Source of the DNA: Runella slithyformis DSM 19594
Lineage (GTDB): Bacteria > Bacteroidota > Bacteroidia > Cytophagales > Spirosomataceae
DNA: 64,000 nucleotides
Reading direction: 5' to 3'
Assembly (NCBI RefSeq): GCF_000218895.1
Contig: NC_015704.1
Location: 29,528 to 93,527 of the forward strand
The translations under genes and the position numbers were made by a program. The notes below the pieces were generated by a model, which was given only the letters and a program-made list of their open reading frames with translations, ran no database searches and had not been told where the DNA came from. This document shows, piece by piece, positions 45,767-53,800 of the stretch (within the stretch, counting starts at the first letter, position 1; every line of letters begins with the position of its first letter).

Positions 45767-46204
45767 TTAAATATTTGAATGAGGTGCACTTTTACCATAC
45801 CAAACGCCGTCTATTTTATACAACTCGTAGAACACTAACCATTCTGCCACCCAAGGTATTATTTTGTCAGCTACTCTAAAAGTAGATTTCCAAGGCTCAT
45901 CCTTTGGATAGAAAAGACATAAATTGCCTTCCTTATAAAAATGAGTGGCTGCATCTATTTCAATTTTTGGATTGAGAATATATACTTGGGGACTCTGGCT
46001 AAAACGATAGACAACTCGTATTTCATAGAATGGGCTATACACCGTAGGCTGTATATTACCTTCACATACTAATGCAGTCGTTTTTTGATGAACTTCATGA
46101 CATTGCATACAAGGAAAATGCCTTTCAATGGTTGCTTTTTCCAACCGATAGCGAACAGTAGCGTTTTCTCGAAAAGGCTTTATGTATCGTATTTTAGTCC
46201 CCAT
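45767..46204 (-). CDS. E2-like CBASS accessory protein
   Basis: 145 residues matching the E2 (ubiquitin-conjugating-like) protein of short type II CBASS: YEIRVVYRFSQSPQVYIL, then the active-site region THFYKEGNLCLFYPKDEPW with candidate nucleophile C96 and H88, then IIPWVAEWLVFYELYKIDG. A CxxC pair (PCMQC, residues 31-35) near the N-terminus is unusual. No E1 or JAB deconjugase domain is fused or adjacent. Such E2 proteins join the C-terminus of the CD-NTase to a target and boost signalling. It overlaps CD-NTase 1 by 11 bases. Confidence 0.75.
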   Translation of the reverse strand: MGTKIRYIKPFRENATVRYRLEKATIERHFPCMQCHEVHQKTTALVCEGNIQPTVYSPFYEIRVVYRFSQSPQVYILNPKIEIDAATHFYKEGNLCLFYPKDEPWKSTFRVADKIIPWVAEWLVFYELYKIDGVWYGKSAPHSNI

Positions 46205-47237
46205 AAAACAAATGAGTTTGGTTTCTAACTGATTGCTGTGGTAAGTGGGTTATTACACCACTTGGGGTGGTATATGCACCTGTGGCGATCATTTCTGCTT
46301 TTTGTAGCAAAGCATTTCGGTGAGCCCCCTGACTATTCTCAATTTTTTTCCCATCAGGAAAACGCTTGCCAAGATGTTTTTGCCACAATTGACTTGCTTC
46401 ATACTGGCATTCATTATCCAAAGCTTTTTTAGCATCATCTATAAACGCTTGCAACGCCTCTAAGAATTTTCGTCGTCGCTCAACGTCAAACGCAGCTAAT
46501 AAGTTATCAAAAGGTGTAACTGGCATTTGACAATAAAAATAAACATCCAATGACGCTTTTATAGCTCTGAGTGTTTCATATAACGCCTCATCATCTCGGT
46601 CTGATTTAGTTCTAAGATAATTGGTTGCCAATACCGTCAAAGCAACTCCTTTTGGCATAAATACGTCCTTTTTGTGATTTGCCCATGCTTTCAAATAACG
46701 AACTAAACGAGTTAGTTGGTTATCATTGTCTTTTTTATCATTGTACCACTGTCGAAATTTTTTGGGGTCGGATTGTTGCCATCCTTCATCTTTCAGCCCA
46801 AGATAAGGCGAATTAGTGGTCGTTTCAGAATCTCGATAGTACACAGGAATATCAATATGGTAACGGCGAGCAGGGTTATTTTCTCCTTCGTACCTCACTC
46901 TAATGCATTTTTTCTTGTGCATAGGCGGCGTATCTGTTGCATCTTTAACTGCCTCTTTTATCCATTTTTGTAAAGTAGTTGGTGTTTCATTTGGTTTAGG
47001 AAAGAAGTATACGCCTAAATCCATATCACAGTCATCATCCCCAGTGCGAATCATCGTCTTCATTTTATAAGACCCTTGAATATAAAATTTAGGTGTGAGG
47101 TGGTTATGCTTCTCCCGAAAATGTTTTTTGATTCGCTCTTCCAAATCCTTACGGGAACGTATCATGTTTTGACGCTTGGTATCAGTGATACCTAAATTGG
47201 TATCAAAATCTTGAAATAAGTTGTTACAATTTGCCAT
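46194..47237 (-). CDS. CD-NTase (cGAS/DncV-like), first copy, with C-terminal tail
   Basis: 347 residues. Catalytic features: IQGSYKMKTMIRTG (G55, S56), DxD in CDMDLGVYFFP (D71, D73) and RRYHIDIPVYY (D129). The helical domain holds MPKGVALTVLATNYLRT. Unlike the second copy it extends about 50 residues past GKRFPDGKKIE in a probably flexible tail ending QTHLFYGD, with Gly as the penultimate residue, fitting the conjugation tail used by CBASS E2 enzymes. It is 12 bp after the patatin gene and overlaps the E2-like gene by 11 bases. Nucleotide product unknown. Confidence 0.9.
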   Translation of the reverse strand: MANCNNLFQDFDTNLGITDTKRQNMIRSRKDLEERIKKHFREKHNHLTPKFYIQGSYKMKTMIRTGDDDCDMDLGVYFFPKPNETPTTLQKWIKEAVKDATDTPPMHKKKCIRVRYEGENNPARRYHIDIPVYYRDSETTTNSPYLGLKDEGWQQSDPKKFRQWYNDKKDNDNQLTRLVRYLKAWANHKKDVFMPKGVALTVLATNYLRTKSDRDDEALYETLRAIKASLDVYFYCQMPVTPFDNLLAAFDVERRRKFLEALQAFIDDAKKALDNECQYEASQLWQKHLGKRFPDGKKIENSQGAHRNALLQKAEMIATGAYTTPSGVITHLPQQSVRNQTHLFYGD

Positions 47238-47249
47238 GGCTGTTATACT

Positions 47250-48299
47250 TTAAAGCTCAAAAAATGGTTTATATGGTACTATTTTATTTTCAAAAAAAGG
47301 GTGTAATAGTGTTTTATCCGCATTATCAAATAGGTGCATACCCTTCTGATTCAGCATCTTAATCTTGTTTGTTGAGGTGCTATCCAATTTTAAGTTGTCA
47401 GAAATGTTAAACTTATTTTGAAACCGTTGGTAATAAAATCGGTCCGCCTTATCATGATGAACCCCTTGTGCAAATATTTTCATCATATTTTCGGTAATTG
47501 AAGACTGGCTCTGCATCATAAATTCGATTAGCTTAATCGCAAAGCCCAAAAGGCCGCTTCCAATCGCCTTTCTTTGATTGGGCAGCGTCAACACATTAGT
47601 ACCTGTACCGATTGAAAGTATTTTTATTTTATCAAATGAGTACCCCAGAGCAATTGCCTCAGAAAGCCCGATTAGGGCTGGGTTATTGGCAAATATTCCC
47701 CCATCAATCATGTTAAGTAAATTTACTTTTTCTGCTGTTTTTGTTCGCTGATAATTGACTTCATAGGGTTGAAAATAGATAGGAGCAGCACTGGTTGCCA
47801 AGGCAACTTGATAACTTGGTACTTGATAATCACGAATATAGTCTTTATGGTGACTGGTTTTAAAAACTACTGTATTTCCTGTTGATGCGTTAAATGCAGG
47901 AATACACAATCGAGTTTTAGAATTACCCAAACGAGTATCTCCATCTTCCGAAAAGGGTTCAAAAGCTTTTCTCAAAAGTTTGCTTAATTCATTGCGGTTG
48001 TGTTTTGGTAGAAAAAATTGTCTCAGAAGTCGAAAAAAGTTGGTGTACGGTAGTCCAAAAATTTTGGTTGCGTTTGCTTCATACAGGTTCAAAATTTCAC
48101 TTGACGACATGCCCAATCCTAAACCGATTGCTATGATACCACCAGTTGATGTACCACAGATTAAGTCAAAATATTCGTTTAGCTTTATTGGTTCGCCTTT
48201 TTCTCTTGAAAGATATGATTCTAAATCAGTTAGAAACCTGGCTGGAATTATTCCTCTGATACCGCCACCATCGATTGATAATATCTTAAATTCTTTCAT
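47250..48299 (-). CDS. Patatin-like phospholipase effector (CapV-like) of CBASS
   Basis: 349 residues from the ATG at 48299. The patatin signatures are the oxyanion glycines SIDGGGIRG (residues 8-16), nucleophile elbow GTSTGG (S51) and catalytic Asp in MIDGGIFANNP (D199). In CBASS this enzyme is activated by the cyclic nucleotide and destroys the inner membrane's phospholipids, killing the infected cell. It heads the operon patatin, CD-NTase 1, E2-like, CD-NTase 2. A longer frame reaching 48338 would run into the operator region. A palindrome 31-68 bp upstream is a probable operator. Confidence 0.92.
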   Translation of the reverse strand: MKEFKILSIDGGGIRGIIPARFLTDLESYLSREKGEPIKLNEYFDLICGTSTGGIIAIGLGLGMSSSEILNLYEANATKIFGLPYTNFFRLLRQFFLPKHNRNELSKLLRKAFEPFSEDGDTRLGNSKTRLCIPAFNASTGNTVVFKTSHHKDYIRDYQVPSYQVALATSAAPIYFQPYEVNYQRTKTAEKVNLLNMIDGGIFANNPALIGLSEAIALGYSFDKIKILSIGTGTNVLTLPNQRKAIGSGLLGFAIKLIEFMMQSQSSITENMMKIFAQGVHHDKADRFYYQRFQNKFNISDNLKLDSTSTNKIKMLNQKGMHLFDNADKTLLHPFFENKIVPYKPFFEL

Positions 48300-48329
48300 G
48301 CGTTTGGGGTTAATATTTTGGCAACCATT

Positions 48330-48367
48330 AGTAAACAAAATAAGTTCATTTTTACTTTTTGTTTACT
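48330..48367. promoter_or_regulatory. Inverted-repeat operator candidate between CBASS and the XRE-ImmA gene
   Basis: AGTAAACAAAA (48330-48340) and TTTTGTTTACT (48357-48367) are perfect reverse complements around a 16-base spacer. It lies between two divergent genes, 31 bp upstream of the patatin ATG, and covers where the patatin promoter should be. A fused HTH-peptidase regulator is encoded on the other side, so this is a likely repressor site. Confidence 0.6.
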
Positions 48368-48412
48368 TAAAAAATTCAAATGAAGCCAATTAAGGCACTC
48401 TATAATTTTTCT

Positions 48413-48445
48413 TTTGTAGCATATACCTGTTTTATTATACCTTTG
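48413..48445 (+). promoter_or_regulatory. Bacteroidota-type promoter of the XRE-ImmA operon
   Basis: TTTG (48413-48416) and TACCTTTG (48438-48445) match the -33 and -7 elements (TTTG, TAnnTTTG) with a 21-base spacer. The -7 box ends 27 bp before the ATG at 48473, which supports that start and not the longer frame to 48380. Confidence 0.7.
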
Positions 48446-48472
48446 CAGACATCATACTCAAACCAACCTATT

Positions 48473-49516
48473 ATGAACGAAACTTTCGCACTTCGACTCA
48501 AAAGCGCCCGAAGTCAAGCCAAACTATCTATGCGAGAATTGGCCGAAAAAGCGGGAAACGTCGTTACATTCAACTCTATCAAAAAGTACGAAGACGGCTT
48601 AATGACCCCTGAACCTACTACCATGATTGCACTTGCTAATGCACTTGGAGTAAAAGTAGAGTATTTTATGCGTCCAATTAAAGTAGAATTGGGAAACGTC
48701 GATTTTCGCAAAAAAGCCAGTTTGAGGGCAAAAGACATTATAGCAATCAAAGAGCAAATTCGAGACTTTTTAGAGCGTTACTTAGAAGTAGAGGAAATTT
48801 TAGGAATCACGCACCGTTTTCAAAAACCCCAGCCTCTCCCTTTGGGTCAAAGTCCAATGCAAGTGGAGAAGGCGGTTTATTTACTGCAAAATCAATGGGG
48901 GATTAGCGGAAATCCTATTCCAAATGTGGTAGAATTTTTGGAAGGACTCAATATTAAGGTATTATTGATTGATGCGCCCAGCAATTTCCATGGCCTTTCT
49001 ACTTGGGTTGGTGAAATTCCTGTTATTGTAATCAACCAAAATGATTCCGTAGAACGCCGACGCTTTACAGGCTTACACGAATTGGGTCATTTGGTATTAG
49101 ATTTTGGCGAGTTAGAGGAGTCAGAATTGGAAAAACGTTGCCATCAATTTGCAGGAGCCATGCTCTTACCAGCAAAAGTTATCAAATCTGAGTTAGGAGA
49201 GTATCGAACATTTGTGTCATTTGGCGAGTTAGTGGCCTTAAAAGAAAAATACGGGATTTCGGTACAAGCAGCCATGAGCCGTGCAAAGCAGTTAGAAATT
49301 ATCAATGCCTATACCTTCAAAGTATTTTGTATGAGTATTGCCAGTAACCGAAGAGAGGAGAATTTAGGGTCATTCAAAGGTGAAGAGAAGTCGTACCGAT
49401 TTGAAAATCTACTATTTAGATTAGTTTCCGAAGACTTGGTCTCTATCAGCAAAGCGGCCAATTTAGGTAATATGAAAGTAGCTGAGTTCCGTGACAAACT
49501 TGACGCACAAGCCTAA
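48473..49516 (+). CDS. XRE HTH fused to ImmA/IrrE-type zinc peptidase
   Basis: 347 residues. The N-terminal XRE helix-turn-helix spans about residues 5-65 (LRLKSARSQAKLSMRELAEK, and VTFNSIKKYEDGLMTPEPTT). The ImmA/IrrE (COG2856) domain has FTGLHELGHLVLDF (HExxH at 202-206) and RCHQFAGAMLLP. It resembles both antitoxin-type regulators and the separate CapH repressor plus CapP peptidase pair that control some CBASS operons. It stands divergent to the CBASS operon and its stop overlaps the PIN gene by one base (TAATG). Role as repressor, antitoxin or both is inferred. Confidence 0.85.
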   Translation: MNETFALRLKSARSQAKLSMRELAEKAGNVVTFNSIKKYEDGLMTPEPTTMIALANALGVKVEYFMRPIKVELGNVDFRKKASLRAKDIIAIKEQIRDFLERYLEVEEILGITHRFQKPQPLPLGQSPMQVEKAVYLLQNQWGISGNPIPNVVEFLEGLNIKVLLIDAPSNFHGLSTWVGEIPVIVINQNDSVERRRFTGLHELGHLVLDFGELEESELEKRCHQFAGAMLLPAKVIKSELGEYRTFVSFGELVALKEKYGISVQAAMSRAKQLEIINAYTFKVFCMSIASNRREENLGSFKGEEKSYRFENLLFRLVSEDLVSISKAANLGNMKVAEFRDKLDAQA

Positions 49517-50025
49517 TGAAGCATCGAATTGCCATTAACGATGCGAATATTTTGATTGATTTGGTAAAAACAGGGTTATTTGAAGCATCGTTGAAACTAC
49601 CTATTGTTTATCACACGACAAGTATCATTTTTGAGGAATTGCATGATTTTCAAAGAGCTTTTTTCAGTGTCGCTATCCAGCAAGAGAAATACCGAATTAT
49701 TGATATTACTCTTGACGAAATGGCTGAGATTTACGAATTAGTAGCGATAGACCGAAACCTCTCAGAGCAGGATTGGTCGGCATACTACTATTCAAAAAAG
49801 TGGATGTGTTTATTACTAACGGGGGATACTCGACTCCGAAATCGTGCTTCATCCAATGGCATCCAAGTCTGTGGTATCCTTTGGATTTTGGATGAATTGT
49901 TATCGGGGCAGCATATTACCCCTACCGACGCCTATCATTTATTACAACAGTTGATGTCGATAAATAAAAGGTTACCGCAAAATGAATGCCTGGAACGGCT
50001 TAGATTTTGGAGTAAGTATTTTTAA
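49516..50025 (+). CDS. PIN-domain-like ribonuclease, probable toxin partner
   Basis: 169 residues resembling PIN/DUF3368-type nucleases. Acidic positions expected of the active site: D9 in INDANILIDLVKTG, E40/E41 in SIIFEELHDF and D near residue 103 in LLTGDTRLRNRA. It is translated with the upstream XRE-ImmA gene by a one-base overlap, the usual layout of a toxin following its regulator. It ends 15 bp before a GGDEF-like gene in the same direction. RNA cleavage is inferred from family; it could instead be the effector of a defence operon. Confidence 0.75.
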   Translation: MKHRIAINDANILIDLVKTGLFEASLKLPIVYHTTSIIFEELHDFQRAFFSVAIQQEKYRIIDITLDEMAEIYELVAIDRNLSEQDWSAYYYSKKWMCLLLTGDTRLRNRASSNGIQVCGILWILDELLSGQHITPTDAYHLLQQLMSINKRLPQNECLERLRFWSKYF

Positions 50026-50040
50026 AACCCTAAAACTTTT

Positions 50041-50817
50041 ATGAAGGCCTATCTCGTAAAATCATTCAAAAAATTCAAGGATGATGCTTTATCAAAACTA
50101 TTATATGACCTTGGAAAGCTTTTATTAGGAGCTCTAATACCATACCTTCTCTTACAATATTTGCCCAATACAAATAGTATTGTTGCTAAATTAAACGAAA
50201 AATCCGCTATAAGTTACTTAAATTTAATTTTCATCATTGTATTTGTAATTGTATTGACGGCTCTAATTGTAACCTACCTAACAAACAAACGCTATAACCT
50301 TATCAAAAAAGACCTTAATACAGATGAACTTACTGGGATTCCTAATAATAGAGCCTTGACAAATGAATTAAAAGAAGTTATTGATTGGGCAAAAACATCA
50401 AATAGTCAATTTTCTGTTATATTGATAGATATAGATGATTTTAAAAGTTTTAATACCACATATGGATTAACGGTAGCTGACCAAATTCTAATAAAATTGG
50501 CAAATCTACTTAAATCCGACAGTAGAATAACTGATAAACTCTTTCGACAACATGTAAAAGGAGATGAATTTGTAATCATCGCAAGAAATACTAATCTTCA
50601 AAATGCTATACTTGCAGCTAATCGAAAAAAAAATACTATTGCAGAAACAGATATTGAAATCCATGAACACAATCAAGTTTTCAAATTAACTGTTTGTTGT
50701 GGAGTGACTGAATATACAAATAATGATACCCCCGAAGCAATTTTAGAGCGAGGATTTAAAGCCATGAAAAATGCAAAAGGTGTATCAGGAAAAAATTCAG
50801 TTAAATCTTTAATATAG
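50041..50817 (+). CDS. Two-helix membrane protein with GGDEF-like domain (KGDEF motif)
   Basis: 258 residues: two hydrophobic helices (about residues 24-41, LGKLLLGALIPYLLLQYL, and 59-80) with a short loop, then a cytoplasmic GGDEF-type nucleotidyl cyclase domain. Signatures: DELTGIPNNRAL, metal-binding ILIDIDDFKSF (D130, D132/D133) and KGDEF at 173-177 in place of GGDEF; no RxxD inhibitory site precedes it. Polymerase acids are kept. It follows the PIN gene by 15 bp. It may make a cyclic nucleotide or be a sensor; product unknown. It converges with the methylase-helicase gene one base away. Confidence 0.75.
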   Translation: MKAYLVKSFKKFKDDALSKLLYDLGKLLLGALIPYLLLQYLPNTNSIVAKLNEKSAISYLNLIFIIVFVIVLTALIVTYLTNKRYNLIKKDLNTDELTGIPNNRALTNELKEVIDWAKTSNSQFSVILIDIDDFKSFNTTYGLTVADQILIKLANLLKSDSRITDKLFRQHVKGDEFVIIARNTNLQNAILAANRKKNTIAETDIEIHEHNQVFKLTVCCGVTEYTNNDTPEAILERGFKAMKNAKGVSGKNSVKSLI

Positions 50818-50818
50818 A

Positions 50819-53800
50819 TTACTTCACCTTAAACCCTACCCTTTTTTCCTCCTTCTTCTCCGAAACTTTCTCAGTTAGCGAGCTCTGAATTTTTCGTTCG
50901 ATGCTTTGTAAATCTTGGCGAAGCTGCGAAAGTTCGTGCTTATGTGGCCAAGGTTTTGAAACAAATTCTTTCAGTTGGTCAATGTCCTTTTTGAAATCTA
51001 CTAACCGCTTTTTCTGGTCTTCGACAATTTTGGGGATTTTTTCAAGGGCGTTATGAACAAATTGCGCTGCGATTTCGGGCGTTCGGGGCATTTGTCCACC
51101 ATTGTGTTGGTACTTGATTCCGTTAGGTGATACCACCGAAAAATGGTTTTCTCGTTGCGCATAGCCTTCCACAAAGTTAGTAACCGTCGTTACTTCTAAC
51201 TTAAAGCCATGCAGCTCTCCTACCACTTTGGGTTCGGAGTTGCGATAGTTTTTGTCAATAATGATGAGTTTTTTGCCGATTTCTTTGGGGTCTTTACTGT
51301 CCAAATCGAGAATAACGAGCTGTCCTTTCTGCTTCCCATTTTCGTCATAAGCGTTTATCCTTTCGAGGTAAATTTGGTCAGCCTCTACTTTTTTCAATTG
51401 CGTTTCTCCTTTGCCTACTTGCCGTTCCTTTCCTTCTAAACGCTGTTTTGCCTGTACCACATCTTTGTTATAAATCAACAAATCTGACTCTAATCTACCC
51501 AGTCGCTTTTCAATCTTGGCTTTTTCCAATAAATCGGTATTGCCCGAAAGAATGGCGATGTACTCACTGAAATTCATGCCGTTTTTCTCGTCCAAACTAC
51601 CTTCATCAATTCGTCGGGTGGCCAGATTAGAGTTCTTGATTTGGCTAATGAACAACGATTTGTTTTGCAACAGGTTGAACTTGTAGTTATCCAAGGTCTT
51701 TTCTACGGCATACACGTAGTTGTGGACTTGATTGCCATACAATTTCGCAATTTCATTTCCCTTACGAACTCCTCTCCCTATACGTTGGTCAAGTTCCGAG
51801 GGTTTCCAAGGAATATCTAAATGGTGTAAGGCCACAATGCGCTGTTGCACGTTCACACCAGTTCCCAACATTTCGGTTGAACCCACCAAAATTCTTACCT
51901 TGCCAGCATTGGTATCAGCAAACAATTTGGTACGCTGAGCTTCATTTTTGCACTCTTGAATAAATTTGATTTCGTTGGGTGGTATCTGGTAATCTTCTAC
52001 GAGTTTTCTTTTCAACTCGCTATATACATTCCATTGATGAGGTTTGTAAGTTCCCAAATCCGAGAAAACCAACTGTGTTCCTTTGTGCTGTTTGGTTTGC
52101 TCGTAATGTTCAGCTATTTTCTTGGCGCATTGGCTTACTTTATTGTTGGGATGGTCGTCGTAGTGAGGATTCAGCAGTCGCATATCCAACGCCATTTTCT
52201 TGGCATAATTCGTCGCAATCAGCATCTTCACCGCTTCTTCACCTTCGCTCAATTTGGGTCTGCCGAGCAAAGTCGCATCACCCGTTTCGGCAAAATTCAT
52301 CAGCTTATGAATAAAATCTTCCTGCTGCGGGGTGGGCGGCACATGAACAAGCTTTTGATTCAATTTTGGGCGTTCAATCCCAATCATGTCTGCCGTCCTA
52401 AAATCGGTGATTTGATTGTAAAACATCGCCAGTTCAGGTACTTTGATGAAATACCGAAAGCGTTCTTTCTGAATCAAATTGTTGGTCACCGAAAACTCAA
52501 AATCGGTTGTTTTCTTCGCATATACCGCAGCCCAAGCATCAAAATTAACAATGTTCTGCTTTTGGAGCTCTTTGGGACGTAGGTATTTGAAAATCAAATA
52601 TAGTTCGGTCAACGAGTTGCTGATGGTTGTCCCCGATAAAAAAGTGGCGCACAGGTCTTTGTCTTTTCGTTTCTGCATGGTTCGGATGGCATACAGTAAG
52701 TTGATGGCCTTCTGGCTTCCTTCTTGATTACCTAAGCCCGCCACTCGGTTGTGACGGGTGGTAAACATCAGGTTTTTGAAACGGTGGCTTTCGTCAATAA
52801 ACAGGTGGTCAATACCCATTTGTTGAAAATCGGGAACGTCGTCTCTCTTCTCTTTGAGTTGGTGATTGATACGGGACATTTCTACCGTTAGATTGGCTTT
52901 GCGTTTTTCCAAACCTTTCAGGGCCGCTTTGGATACTTCGTTGTTTTGTTGCCGCATTACTTCCAAATCCAACTCTACATTGGTCAATTCAGCCTGTACG
53001 GTTTTTTGCTGAATTTTCGGCGATTGGGGAATTTTTCCAAATTGGTCATGGGTCAAAATAATGCAATCCCAGTTGTTGTTTTTGATGTCGTTGAATAGCT
53101 TGACTCGGTTTTCGGGGCTAAAATCACCAGCTTGTGGATATAATAATTTGGCTTCGGGATAAGCGGATTGAAAAGTCTCGGCAATTTGGTGAACATTGGC
53201 TTTCAGTCCGATAATCATGGGTTTGTTGACGATGCCGAGCCGTTTCATTTCATAAGCTGCTACGCACATAATCAGGGTTTTTCCCGAACCTACCTCGTGG
53301 TCAGCTACGCCCCCTTCGTTTTGCAACAACATCCACACGGCATCTTTTTGGCTTTGGTACAGACTCGGAATACCTAAGTTTTTATAATTGAGGTGAGGGA
53401 ATTGTTGATGCTGACCGTCGTATTGGGGTTTGACATAACAGTTAAACAGTTGGTTGTAACGCTGTTCGATGTCGGTTTTGAGTTCTTGGGGCTGCTCGTT
53501 TAACCAAGTGGGAAAGTGATTACGAATTTGCTCAATCTTACTGGCAGCCAATTGGGTTTTCTCTTGGTCTTTGACTGTAACTTCTTGTCCGCCATCGTAT
53601 AACTTTTTGGTAATGTGAGGATTGGTATTCAGCAAGGCATATTCGGCTAAATCAAGACCATCGTAAGTCCTGGTTTGAGCTTGCACCGCAAACTCGGTGG
53701 TAACTTTGGCATTACTTTGGGCACTGCGAATGGGTCTAACCGTGAAAGTGTCGGTAGATTGAGCATATTGAATCCGAATAGGAATGTCAAACAAATGACT

